From an uncultured Collinsella sp. (GTDB lineage Bacteria > Actinomycetota > Coriobacteriia > Coriobacteriales > Coriobacteriaceae): a stretch of 13,125 nt of DNA. Both the position numbers and the translations under genes were made by a program. The stretch lies in contig URSO01000060.1 in assembly GCA_900550415.1 (NCBI GenBank), positions 1 to 13,125 of the forward strand. The letters are read 5' to 3'. Of the stretch, positions 6,038-13,125 are shown one piece after another (the first letter of the stretch is position 1; every line of letters begins with the position of its first letter). The notes below the pieces were generated by a model. That model saw only the letters and a program-made list of their open reading frames with translations, was not told where the DNA came from and made no database searches.

Positions 6038-8350
6038 ATGGCTGGTAATCACTTTAAGGGCAGCGATAGCGGCCGTCCTGCAGTTCCGCCGCGTCCGAAC
6101 GGGGCTGGTAAGGCCGGCACGCCGGGCGGCGCTGGACAGGGCGGTTCTGGTAAGCGCGTGTCCCCGGGCGAGACGGCGATGTTTACCGCTCTGTACGAGC
6201 AGTCTCAAAAGGCAAAAAAGACCGGCCGTGCAAGAGGGAATGTCTTTGCGGGCGGTGCAACCTCCACGTCGCAGCCGAGCGGGGCTCCTTCGGCACTTGC
6301 GAACAACGCAGGTGCTGTCAACGCCGCGAATACCGACGGCAACGTTAATGCCGGCAGGGCCGCCAACAATACTTCCTCTTCCGGTGGCGTGGGGCTTACG
6401 GGTAACCTTGGCACGATTTACACCGGCGCCTCCGAGACTGGCACGTTCGCCCGCCTGGATGATAGCGGTGTCGAGTTTGCGGGCTCGGGTTCCAAGGAAG
6501 ATTATTACGATTTTGGCTTGAACTACGGTGGCGACGCTTCGTCGAGTTCGACCTCTGACGGTCTGGTCCGTCATCGCCATCGCAAGGGCGAGCGCAAAAA
6601 GCGTCACACTGGCGCCATTATTGCCGCTGTAGTCGCGGTGCTTCTCGTTGCGCTTGGCGCAAGCGGCTTTATGCTGCTTAACTCGGCAAAGACCGTAAAG
6701 AGCGAAGCGAAGGAGGCTGTCGAGATCGTCGGTGGCCTTAAGGACAAGGTCACGTCGGGCGATTTTTCGACGCTGCCTGACGACGCGAAGAAGATCGATG
6801 AGCTCTGCGACAGCATGAAGGCGGAGACCTCGAGCCCGCTGTGGACGGCGGCTTCATTTATCCCGGTGTATGGCAGCGATATCAATGCGGCCCGCACCAT
6901 GATCGACGCCCTGTCCGATGTCTCGAGCAACGCGCTGGTTCCCATGGCCGATAACCTTTCGCAGGCCACGCCCGGCAAGCTGTTCCAGGATGGGACCATC
7001 AACGTGTCCGCACTGCAGGCGGTCGCCGATTCGCTCTCCGATAGCTCGAAGGTGTTCAAGAGCGTCAACGAGAAGATCCAGGGCATTGGCGATACTCATA
7101 TTTCCCAGGTGACCGAGTTGGTCGATAAGGCCAAGGACGGCTTTGCCACCCTCAACGGCGCGGTTGACGCGGCGGAGAAGGTCGCCCCCGTCCTTCCCCA
7201 GATGCTCGGCGCCAACGGCCAGACGCGCAACTACCTTGTGTACGCCATGAACAACGTCGAGATTCGTGCCTGCGGCGGCTTTGGCGGTTCGCAAGGTTTG
7301 ATTTCGGTCACCGACGGCCAGATGTCGATTGGCGAGTTTGTTCCCCGCATTGGACTCAGCGAGGATGAGGCAGTCGAGAGCGTCGACGAAGAGGATGAGG
7401 CGCTGTTCGGCAACCACAGTAACCTGTACAACTCGGGCAATACCTATTCGCCTGATTGGCCCCGCAACTCGCAACGTGTCGCCGCGCTGTGGAAGTCCCA
7501 GTATGGGCAGGACGTTGATGGCGTCGTCGGCATCGATCCTGTGTTCTTGCAGTACCTGCTGGGCCTTGTCGGTAATGTCTCGCTGCCCGATGGTACGGTC
7601 GTCGACGGTACCAACGCGGCGAAGGTTCTCATGCACGATGTGTATTGGAACTATCCGGTCGAGGAATCGGATGGCATCTTTGCGGCTGTTGCCAGCGCCG
7701 CCTTCGACAAGATTCTCGGTGGCATCGGTGATGTCGACGTTACAAAGCTTGTCGGTGCATTCGAGCGCGGTGCCGAAGAGGGCCGTCTGATTGCTTGGAT
7801 GAGAAACGATGATGAGCAGAATGCCATCAAAGAGACGGGCATTGACGCTTCGCTGCCCGATCCGGATGATCCGAGTGCCGATCCCGTTGCCGGCGTTTAC
7901 TTTAACAACCTGAGCTTCTCCAAGCTCGACTGGTATCTGAACGCCGACACGCAGATTGGCCAGGGCGTCAAGAACGGCGACGGCACGTGCTCGTATCGCA
8001 TCACCGTTACCCTGACGAACATCATGACGCAGGAGGAGGCCGGTAAGCTGCCCGACTACGTCGCGGCGAGCGCGCCCGATGCCGCGCGCGACGACGAGCG
8101 TCTGCATGTCTCGTTGTTTGCCCCGACGGGCGGCAACATTACTGATCTGACCGTCGAGGGCACCCAGTTTGGTCTTGGTGCCGCTACGTGGCATGGAATC
8201 CCCTTCTATTCGGGCACCGTCGACCTGCATGCTGGCGAGACGACAACGATCACGTATACGCTGACCACGTCGGCCGAGGCGGGGGACAAGCCGCTTGCGC
8301 TGCGTCAGACTCCTACATGCCAGGCGGCTCGCGACAGCGCGTCGGCGTAG
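6038..8350 (+). CDS. DUF4012 domain-containing membrane-anchored protein
   Basis: This is a surface protein of 770 aa. The start is ATG 6038 with GAGGA at 6026-6030; the TTG at 6011 lacks a ribosome site. Residues 1-about 180 are a low-complexity cytoplasmic tail rich in Gly, Ala, Asn and Ser. A basic patch (RHRHRKGERKKRH) and one helix (about 191-215) follow, then a helical, coiled-coil-like section (about 220-390). The DUF4012 core begins near 404 with NNVEIRACGGFGGSQGLISV and continues through DVDGVVGIDPVFLQYLL. A beta-rich end (TGGNITDLTVEG, GETTTITYTL) closes the chain. The family occurs in Actinobacteria and Firmicutes near cell-wall and exopolysaccharide genes; its activity is not established. 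The core recalls LytR-like proteins only loosely. The gene appears to be transcribed alone, with a hairpin after it and glmM next. An acidic insert (EDEAVESVDEEDEALF) sits within the core. Confidence 0.85.
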   Translation: MAGNHFKGSDSGRPAVPPRPNGAGKAGTPGGAGQGGSGKRVSPGETAMFTALYEQSQKAKKTGRARGNVFAGGATSTSQPSGAPSALANNAGAVNAANTDGNVNAGRAANNTSSSGGVGLTGNLGTIYTGASETGTFARLDDSGVEFAGSGSKEDYYDFGLNYGGDASSSSTSDGLVRHRHRKGERKKRHTGAIIAAVVAVLLVALGASGFMLLNSAKTVKSEAKEAVEIVGGLKDKVTSGDFSTLPDDAKKIDELCDSMKAETSSPLWTAASFIPVYGSDINAARTMIDALSDVSSNALVPMADNLSQATPGKLFQDGTINVSALQAVADSLSDSSKVFKSVNEKIQGIGDTHISQVTELVDKAKDGFATLNGAVDAAEKVAPVLPQMLGANGQTRNYLVYAMNNVEIRACGGFGGSQGLISVTDGQMSIGEFVPRIGLSEDEAVESVDEEDEALFGNHSNLYNSGNTYSPDWPRNSQRVAALWKSQYGQDVDGVVGIDPVFLQYLLGLVGNVSLPDGTVVDGTNAAKVLMHDVYWNYPVEESDGIFAAVASAAFDKILGGIGDVDVTKLVGAFERGAEEGRLIAWMRNDDEQNAIKETGIDASLPDPDDPSADPVAGVYFNNLSFSKLDWYLNADTQIGQGVKNGDGTCSYRITVTLTNIMTQEEAGKLPDYVAASAPDAARDDERLHVSLFAPTGGNITDLTVEGTQFGLGAATWHGIPFYSGTVDLHAGETTTITYTLTTSAEAGDKPLALRQTPTCQAARDSASA

Positions 8351-8387
8351 GGTTTTTCTGGTAGCGCAGATAATCGAGTACCATTTT

Positions 8388-8420
8388 GGGGCGGACAGGC
8401 AATCTGTCCGCCCCTATTTT
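8388..8420 (+). terminator. Strong hairpin between the DUF4012 gene and glmM
   Basis: GGGGCGGACAG (8388-8398) and CTGTCCGCCCC (8404-8414) form a perfect 11-bp stem around GCAAT, followed by TATTTT. This is a good intrinsic terminator for the DUF4012 gene. It is unusual in sitting directly against the glmM ribosome site AAGGAG (8423-8428). A GATAAT box at 8369-8374 could be a -10 for glmM, which would put the hairpin in the glmM leader, but no matching -35 was seen. Confidence 0.75.
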
Positions 8421-8433
8421 GTAAGGAGAGCGC

Positions 8434-9765
8434 ATGAAGTACTTTGGCACCGATGGCTTTCGCGGTGAGGCCAACGTTGGGCTGACGGTAGAGCACGCTT
8501 ATAAGATTGGCCGTTTTGTGGGCTGGTATTACGGCGCCAACCGCGAGCGCAAGGCGCGCGTGATCGTGGGCAAGGACACTCGTCGCTCGAGCTATATGTT
8601 CGAGGCGGCGCTGGTGAGCGGCCTGGTCGCGAGCGGTGCGGACGCCTATATGCTGCACGTGATCCCCACGCCGGGCGTAGCGCATCAGACCGTGGAAGGC
8701 TGCTTCGATTGCGGCATCATGATCAGCGCGAGCCACAACCCGTTTTGCGATAACGGCATTAAGCTCGTCAATAGCGACGGTTTTAAGATGGACGAGGACG
8801 TACTGGAGCTCATCGAGGACTACATCGATGGTAAGAGCGAGGTACCGCTGGCCACGGGCAATCACATCGGCGCCACGGTGGACTATATGCAGGGCCGCAA
8901 CCGCTACATTGCTTCGCTCATCGCCAGCGCGAACTTTTCGTTGCAGGGCGTCAAGATCGGTATCGACTGCGCCAACGGCTCGGCTTCCTCGGTGGCCAAG
9001 CCGGTGTTTGACGCGCTCGGTGCCGACGTGCGCGTGATCAACGCCGCGCCCGATGGCTTTAACATCAACGTCGACTGCGGCTCCACGCATATAGAGCGCC
9101 TGCAGCGCCATATGGTGGAGCAGGGCCTGGACGTGGGCTTTGCCTATGACGGCGATGCCGATCGCTGCTTGGCCGTGGACGAGCGCGGTCGCGTGGTAGA
9201 CGGCGACCAGATCCTGTACGTGTGTGGCGTGTATCTGAACAAGCACGGTCGCCTTTCGGGCGGTACCGTGGTGCCGACGATTGCCAGCAACTTCGGTCTG
9301 GTCAAGTCGCTGGAGCTTGCCGGCCTAAGTGCCGTGACCAGCGGCGTGGGCGACCGTCACGTGTATGCCAAGATGCGCGAGGGCGGCTACAGCCTGGGCG
9401 GCGAGCAGACGGGCCATACGATCTTTGGCGATATCGAGCGCACGGGCGACGGCATTATGACCTCGCTGCGCGTGATGGAAGTGATTCGCGCCGAGCGCGA
9501 GACCCTCTCGCAGCTCACGGCTCCGTGCAAGCTGCTGCCGCAGGCGCAGGTGGCCGTGCACGTGGCGGACAAGGACGCCGCGCTGGGCAACATGGGTGTG
9601 CAGGCCGCCATCGCCGAGGCCGAGGCATCGCTGGCGGGCGAGGGACGCGTGCTCGTGCGCAAGAGCGGAACCGAGTCGGTGATTCGCATATTGGCCGAAG
9701 CCCCCGACCAGGCATCCGCCGATGCCGCCATGAAGCGCATCGCCAACGCACTCGAGGCTCTATAG
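8434..9765 (+). CDS. glmM: Phosphoglucosamine mutase
   Basis: The enzyme converts glucosamine-6-phosphate to glucosamine-1-phosphate in the cytoplasm, on the route to UDP-GlcNAc for peptidoglycan. At 443 aa it has the normal family length. It opens with the signature KYFGTDGFRGEAN. The catalytic phosphoserine is S100 in ISASHNPFCDNGIK. The metal loop is AYDGDADRCLAVDE with D239, D241 and D243. The sugar-binding loop is GGEQTGHTIF (E324). The C-terminal phosphate loop is RKSGTESVIRI (409-419). The GEQSGH version of the sugar loop is the GlmM-type form; here Ser is replaced by Thr, which is tolerated in the family. ATG 8434 follows AAGGAG at 6-nt spacing. The nearest terminator downstream is at 9929-9975. 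All key residues are present, so a functional enzyme is expected. Confidence 0.95.
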   Translation: MKYFGTDGFRGEANVGLTVEHAYKIGRFVGWYYGANRERKARVIVGKDTRRSSYMFEAALVSGLVASGADAYMLHVIPTPGVAHQTVEGCFDCGIMISASHNPFCDNGIKLVNSDGFKMDEDVLELIEDYIDGKSEVPLATGNHIGATVDYMQGRNRYIASLIASANFSLQGVKIGIDCANGSASSVAKPVFDALGADVRVINAAPDGFNINVDCGSTHIERLQRHMVEQGLDVGFAYDGDADRCLAVDERGRVVDGDQILYVCGVYLNKHGRLSGGTVVPTIASNFGLVKSLELAGLSAVTSGVGDRHVYAKMREGGYSLGGEQTGHTIFGDIERTGDGIMTSLRVMEVIRAERETLSQLTAPCKLLPQAQVAVHVADKDAALGNMGVQAAIAEAEASLAGEGRVLVRKSGTESVIRILAEAPDQASADAAMKRIANALEAL

Positions 9766-9804
9766 GGCGCCTTTTGGGCTGTCTGACAGGGGGTTATAAA
9801 ATGA

Positions 9805-10034
9805 TGTGGCCAAAAAAAGCAAAAATGAGTACTGTCACTAAATAAGTAACAGCAAATTTTGCCTCAAAAGGTCGTTTCGGCATTGCCTGAGCGTTATATC
9901 GACAGACATTGCTCCTCATATGTCCAATAAACAGGGTCGCGGATGTGATTAAATCTCATCCGCGGCCCTGTTTTAGCCCGAAATAAATGCTATCAACTTG
10001 ACAACAGTACTCATTTTTGCCTTTTTTGACCACA
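9805..10034. repeat. 230-bp element bounded by 31-bp inverted repeats (MITE-like)
   Basis: The left arm at 9805-9835 and the reverse complement of 10004-10034 agree at 29 of 31 positions. Both read TGTGG, then C or T, C, a poly-A run, GC and AAAAATGAGTACTGT. Between them lie about 170 bp with no plausible gene, but with the strong terminator hairpin at 9929-9975. Size, inverted termini and lack of coding capacity suggest a non-autonomous element or large hairpin-forming repeat. No target-site duplication could be recognised next to the arms. Confidence 0.5.
9929..9975 (+). terminator. Intrinsic terminator after glmM
   Basis: A 17-bp stem pairs 9929-9945 (AAACAGGGTCGCGGATG) with 9957-9973, with a single T-G wobble and an 11-nt loop. 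It is followed by a short T/A tail (CTGTTTTA). The A-rich left flank means it could also work on the minus strand. It lies 164 nt after the glmM stop and is the only strong terminator for that gene. Confidence 0.8.
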
Positions 10035-10056
10035 GCCTCTCCGGAGCAGTCACCCA

Positions 10057-10138
10057 GCACTTGGGGACGTTCCCTTTCTGCCGGCACTTAGGGACGTTCC
10101 TTATCTGCCGGCAGTTTAGGAACGTCCCCAAGTGCCGG
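10057..10138. repeat. REP-like cluster, GCACTTGGGGACGTTCC family
   Basis: The 17-mer GCACTTGGGGACGTTCC at 10057-10073 recurs 27 bp later with one change (10084-10100) and again as an exact inverted copy at 10119-10135. The last two form a 58-bp near-perfect palindrome (10081-10138) centred on CTGCCGGCAG (10105-10114). Such palindromic units in intergenic DNA resemble REP elements mobilised by RAYT (Y1_Tnp) transposases. No transposase is present in this window. Confidence 0.7.
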
Positions 10139-10153
10139 GTTGTTGGCTGGCGA

Positions 10154-10201
10154 AGAGTGTCCCAAACGACTAGTCATTAAAGAGCGTCCCCAATGACTAA
10201 G
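10154..10201. repeat. Second REP-like repeat pair (AGAGYGTCCC family)
   Basis: AGAGTGTCCCAAACGACTAG (10154-10173) and AGAGCGTCCCCAATGACTAA (10181-10200) are direct repeats with a 27-bp period, the same period as the neighbouring GGGACGTTCC repeats. The core CGTCCCCAA is shared with the inverted copy at 10119-10135. The linking GACTAGTC is palindromic. It appears to be a diverged member of the same repeat superfamily. Confidence 0.5.
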
Positions 10202-10203
10202 TG

Positions 10204-10243
10204 AAAGGGGGCGCTGCGAATTGATTCCGCGGCGCTCCCCTTT
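10204..10243 (-). terminator. Terminator of the M32 carboxypeptidase gene
   Basis: On the minus strand AAAGGGGAGCGCCGCG (10243-10228) pairs with CGCAGCGCCCCCTTT (10218-10204), with one bulged base and G-U wobble, around an AATCAATT-type loop. It begins 23 nt after the carboxypeptidase stop. The T-run is short (TTT), so it could serve either strand. Confidence 0.65.
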
Positions 10244-10265
10244 GCGTTGGCGTGTCGGTTATGCC

Positions 10266-11840
10266 TTACAGCTGGTACAGCGTGGTGAACTTGTCCTGTA
10301 GGTAGCTGCAGTAGTAGCGGGCATCGAACGCCATACCGCACGCGCCCTTGATGAGCTCCGGCGCGTCCTTGGCGCGGCCCCACTGCCAAATGTGCTCGCC
10401 GAGCCAGGCGCGGACGGGTGTCAGGTCGCCGCTCGCACAGGCGCCGTTGAGGTCGACGCCGTCGCGGCACATGGCCGGCACGAACATGGCGTCGTAGGCG
10501 CTGCCCAGCGCATAGGTGGGGAAGTAGCCAAACGAGCCGCCGCTCCAGTGCGTATCCTGCAGACAGCCACGCGTGTCGTCGGGAACCGGAATGCCCAGGT
10601 ACTCGTCCATAAAGCGATTCCAAAGCGCGGGGATGTCCTTGGCCGTGGCCTCGCCGGCAAACAGCATGCGCTCAATCTCGTAGCGCACCATAATATGCAG
10701 CGGGTAGGTGAGCTCGTCGGCCTCGGTACGGATCAGCGACGGCTGGGCGATGTTCACGGCGTGGTAGAGCGTATCTTCGTCCACGTTGCCGTAGACCTCG
10801 GGCGCGTGACGGCGCAGCACCTCGAGCAGCGGGCCCATAAAATCACGGCTGCGGCCAACGGTGTTCTCAAAGAAGCGGCTCTGGCTCTCGTGGATGCCCA
10901 TGGAAGTGCCGCCCTCCAGGCACGTGCGCGCATAAGCGGGATTGACGCCCAGCTCGTACATGGCATGTCCCGCCTCGTGGATGATGCTGTAGACGTTGGA
11001 GATGCAGTCGTCCTCATAGATGTGCGTGGCAATACGCGCGTCGCCCACCGAGAAGCCCTCGCTAAACGGATGCTCGGTAAAGGCGAGCGTGGTATCGTCC
11101 AGGTTAAGGCCGACGAGCTTCATCAGGTCGAAGCTCATGGCACGCTGAGCGGCGTCGGGCACATGCGCGTGCAAAAAGTCGGCAGTAGGCTGCTGGCCGC
11201 GCTCGCCGATGGCGTGAACGAGCGGCACGACGGTGGCCTTGACCTCGTCGCAAAACGCGTCGAAGCTCTCGGTGGAAAGGCCGCGTTCGTACTGGTCGAG
11301 CCAAACATCGTATGGGTCGCGCTTGGGGTCCATGAGCTCGGCCTGACGCTTAAGCTGGCAGACGATCTTGTCCACATAGGGCTCAAAGCTCGCCCAGTCA
11401 TTGGCCGTCTTGGCCTTGTGCCACACGGCATAGGCCTCGCAGGTGAGCCTGGTCCAGGCCTCGGCTTCTTCGGTGGGAATGGCGCTTGCCTCGCGCTGGT
11501 CGCGGCCGAGCACGCGAATCTCGTCGAGCAGCTGCGGGTCGTCGATCTTTTCGCCCGCGACTGTCTCACGCGCGAGAGAGCGCACGAGCTCAACGGACTT
11601 TTTGCTGGTCAGGAGCTTGTGATGTTCGCCGGCAAGGGTGCCCATAGCATCGGCGCGGGCCGCGGCGCCGTTGGCGGGAGCAATCGTCGCGCCATCGAAC
11701 TCGGCAATCTTGAGCAGGTACTCGCGGGTCCACAGTTTGCCTTCGAGCTTGCGGAATTTTTTGACGGCCTTATCGACCTTCATGCCTTTGGGCGTCTTGC
11801 CCACTGCGGGCTTGGCCTTCTTATCGTGCTTCTTACCCAT
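10266..11840 (-). CDS. M32-family (Taq-type) metallocarboxypeptidase
   Basis: This is a cytoplasmic zinc carboxypeptidase that removes C-terminal residues from peptides. It is 524 aa, the usual M32 length of about 500. The start is the ATG at 11840-11838, with AAGGA (11851-11847) 6 nt upstream; a longer frame to 11873 lacks a ribosome site. The zinc site is H288-E289-x-x-H292 in IIHEAGHAMYE, with E318 in GIHESQSRFFEN, exactly 30 residues after the first His as is usual in the family. Other family marks are EHPFSEG with GDARIATHIYEDD, IRTEADELTYPLHI and GYFPTYALGSAYDA near the C-terminus. The first ~30 residues form a Lys-rich extension (GKKHDKKAKPAVGKTPKG), not typical of the family. The gene is divergent from the pheS T-box leader and convergent with glmM. 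No signal peptide is visible. Confidence 0.93.
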   Translation of the reverse strand: MGKKHDKKAKPAVGKTPKGMKVDKAVKKFRKLEGKLWTREYLLKIAEFDGATIAPANGAAARADAMGTLAGEHHKLLTSKKSVELVRSLARETVAGEKIDDPQLLDEIRVLGRDQREASAIPTEEAEAWTRLTCEAYAVWHKAKTANDWASFEPYVDKIVCQLKRQAELMDPKRDPYDVWLDQYERGLSTESFDAFCDEVKATVVPLVHAIGERGQQPTADFLHAHVPDAAQRAMSFDLMKLVGLNLDDTTLAFTEHPFSEGFSVGDARIATHIYEDDCISNVYSIIHEAGHAMYELGVNPAYARTCLEGGTSMGIHESQSRFFENTVGRSRDFMGPLLEVLRRHAPEVYGNVDEDTLYHAVNIAQPSLIRTEADELTYPLHIMVRYEIERMLFAGEATAKDIPALWNRFMDEYLGIPVPDDTRGCLQDTHWSGGSFGYFPTYALGSAYDAMFVPAMCRDGVDLNGACASGDLTPVRAWLGEHIWQWGRAKDAPELIKGACGMAFDARYYCSYLQDKFTTLYQL

Positions 11841-11958
11841 ACCATATCCTTGATCTCGCAGACCGGACGCCACGGGTGGGCGTTCGGCCAGTTTGCACAG
11901 CCACCTGCCTTGTACCCAGTGCGGACAAAACGGAACGCGGCGATATGCTCGCAGAATG

Positions 11959-11967
11959 TGTTATCCT
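11959..11967 (+). promoter_or_regulatory. Extended -10 promoter of the T-box/pheS unit
   Basis: TGTTATCCT at 11959-11967 is a TGn-extended -10 with TATCCT (4 of 6). No good -35 is present at the expected distance, as is common for extended -10 promoters. Transcription would begin near 11974, a few bases before the base of T-box stem I at 11979. Confidence 0.45.
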
Positions 11968-11973
11968 GTAGCC

Positions 11974-12259
11974 CAATGCGTTGACGGAGAGGGTTTTGCC
12001 CGCCGCGTCGCCGGCAAGAGAGGGAAGGTCATGGGCTGCAAGCCTTCCTGCGGTGGCAAGGGCCAAGCGTTCACTCCCGAGCAGCGACCTCAACGGGCGC
12101 GCGGCCAGCGGCGGCGAAGCCCCAGTAGGGAAGCCGTGAGCCTCGCGATAAGGGGCGCAGAGTGGGCACGGCGGGCCAGACATCCGCCGGGTCAAACAAG
12201 GTGGTACCGCGGAATTCAACCGTCCTTGGGCAATGCACATGCCCGAGGACGGTTTTTTT
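11974..12259 (+). promoter_or_regulatory. T-box riboswitch, Phe-specific, with terminator
   Basis: The leader senses uncharged tRNA-Phe and allows pheS transcription when charging is low. The stem I base pairs CGTTGA (11979-11984) with TCAACG (12090-12095). The 3' side reads GCG-TTC-ACTCCCGAGC, where TTC (12070-12072) followed by A sits at the specifier position, a Phe codon. The antiterminator motif GGTGGTACCGCGG is at 12200-12212. Its TGGT bulge would pair with an ACCA tRNA end. The terminator pairs 12219-12232 with 12240-12254 (ACCGTCC/GGACGGT plus GGGCA/TGCCC), followed by seven Ts. Start and end of the leader are approximate. Confidence 0.93.
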
Positions 12260-12345
12260 ATTACCGAACCGGGCCGCGTTTTCGCAACGTCAGACGGCGG
12301 CAGCTGCCTCGGCAAACGGAGAGCGCGAGAGACGAAAGGGAAGAC

Positions 12346-13125
12346 ATGAGTCTGATTGATGATCTGGTCAAACTCGAGGAAGAGGCCAAGGAGCTCGTCG
12401 CAGGCGCCGACGACGCAGCCAAGCTCGAGGCTGCGCGCGTTGAGCTGCTCGGCCGCAAGGGCCGCATCACCGGCCTGATGCGCATGATGGGCAAGCTCGC
12501 CCCCGAGGATCGTCCCGTGATGGGCAAGCGCGCCAACGAGATGCGCCAGCTGATCGAGGGCATGCTCGACGAGCGCAACACCGAGATGAAGGCCGCCGCC
12601 CTCAAGCGCGCACTCGAGCACGACGCCGTCGACATCACGCTGCCGGGCATCCGTCCGCAGATCGGCCACCAGCACCTGATCAAGCAGATCATCGAGGAGG
12701 CCGAGGACATCTTCTGCGGCATCGGCTACACCGTCGAGTCCGGTCCCATGGTCGACACCTCCTACTACAACTTCACCGCGCTCAACGCCCCCATGGATCA
12801 CCCGAGCCGCTCGGCCCGCGATACCTTCTACGTGGTCGACAATAACCCCGGCAGCGTCGCGCACCCCGAGGCCCACGCCCACGGCGAGTCCGACGTGCTG
12901 CTGCGCACCCAGACCTCGGGCGTGCAGATCCACACTATGGAGTCGCAGAAGCCGCCCATTTACATGATCTGCCCGGGCACCGTCTACCGTCCCGACACGG
13001 CCGACGCCTGCCACCTGCCGCAGTTCAACCAGATCGAGGGCCTGGTCGTCGACGAGGGCATCACCTTTGGCGACCTCAAGGGCACGCTCGACTACTTTGT
13101 TAAGTGCATGTTTGGCGAGGATCGC
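12346..13125 (+). CDS. pheS: Phenylalanine-tRNA ligase alpha subunit (partial, 3' end off window)
   Basis: This is the catalytic alpha subunit of the cytoplasmic alpha2-beta2 synthetase that charges tRNA-Phe. Only the first 260 residues lie in the window, and the reading frame stays open to the last base. ATG 12346 follows GAAAGGGAAG. An N-terminal helical hairpin (about 1-85, tRNA-binding coiled coil, with ELLGRKGRITGLM) leads into the class II core: PGIRPQIGHQHLI, ESGPMVDTSYYNFTALN, LLRTQTSGVQIHTM and motif 2 PGTVYRPDTADACHLPQFNQ followed by IEG. A short His/Ala-rich insert (HPEAHAHGES) precedes LLRTQ. It lies 87 nt after the T-box terminator and is controlled by it; pheT probably follows. 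Confidence 0.96.
   Translation, partial: MSLIDDLVKLEEEAKELVAGADDAAKLEAARVELLGRKGRITGLMRMMGKLAPEDRPVMGKRANEMRQLIEGMLDERNTEMKAAALKRALEHDAVDITLPGIRPQIGHQHLIKQIIEEAEDIFCGIGYTVESGPMVDTSYYNFTALNAPMDHPSRSARDTFYVVDNNPGSVAHPEAHAHGESDVLLRTQTSGVQIHTMESQKPPIYMICPGTVYRPDTADACHLPQFNQIEGLVVDEGITFGDLKGTLDYFVKCMFGEDR

Noticed and set aside
6854..8230. A 458-codon open frame on the minus strand opposite the DUF4012 gene
   Set aside because: It lies wholly antisense to a well-supported gene, its translation shows no domain, and long antisense frames are expected in GC-rich codon-biased DNA.
8305..9246. A 313-codon minus-strand frame opposite glmM
   Set aside because: glmM on the plus strand has every catalytic motif; the minus frame has no domain and spans the intergenic terminator.
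9801..9845. A 14-codon frame starting ATGATGTGGCCA after glmM
   Set aside because: There is no ribosome site, and the sequence is explained by the left arm of the 31-bp inverted repeat; the other arm does not keep the frame.
10057..10200. Possible CRISPR array because of the 27-bp period
   Set aside because: Only two units per family, one copy inverted, no spacers of uniform length with unique sequence, and no cas genes; palindromic REP-like units explain it better.
10392..11984. A 530-codon plus-strand frame opposite the M32 gene
   Set aside because: The opposite strand encodes an M32 enzyme with an intact HEAGH site and family motifs; this frame has no ribosome site and no recognisable domain.
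11833..13014. A 393-codon minus-strand frame over the T-box and pheS
   Set aside because: It crosses a clear T-box riboswitch and antisense pheS; its composition is that of a mirror frame.

Overview
The window is GC-rich, gene-dense bacterial chromosome. Gene content, codon use and protein style (a Phe T-box before pheS, a DUF4012 surface protein with a Gly/Ser/Asn-rich tail, a short-form GlmM, an M32 carboxypeptidase) suggest a Coriobacteriia member, most like Collinsella. That placement is an inference from resemblance, not from a search.

Layout from left to right: a minus-strand tRNA-Val(GAC) with a good sigma-70-type promoter (8-140). Next is a plus-strand two-component pair, an OmpR-family response regulator and a membrane histidine kinase whose likely start overlaps the regulator stop by 4 nt (342-2860). 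Its upstream region holds a perfect TGACCG-N4-CGGTCA dyad. A TVP38/VTT-type membrane protein follows (3049-3954), preceded by repeated TTACCT boxes and a promoter-like sequence. About 900 nt without an intact gene comes next (3955-4865). It contains a structured inverted repeat, a minus-strand C-terminal remnant of a polyprenyl synthetase, a GC-rich hairpin, and a further copy of the TTACCT-type motif just before an EamA-family permease (4866-5888). Then come a large DUF4012 protein (6038-8350), a strong hairpin, and glmM (8434-9765).

The 500-nt gap between glmM and the convergent M32 carboxypeptidase is rich in repeats. It has a 230-bp element bounded by 31-bp inverted repeats with a strong terminator inside, a cluster of REP-like GGGACGTTCC palindromes, a second related repeat family with the same 27-bp period, and a terminator for the M32 gene. 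Divergent from the M32 gene (10266-11840, minus) is a Phe-specific T-box leader (about 11974-12259) that controls pheS, which runs off the window end.

Functionally most of this is housekeeping: translation (tRNA-Val, T-box, pheS), cell-wall precursor supply (glmM) and peptide turnover (M32). To this are added envelope or signalling genes (the two-component pair, VTT protein, permease and DUF4012 protein). No complete new defence or mobile system is visible. The unexplained material is in the non-coding DNA: shared promoter motifs that could define a small regulon, one compact structured repeat, one MITE-like element and a REP cluster.
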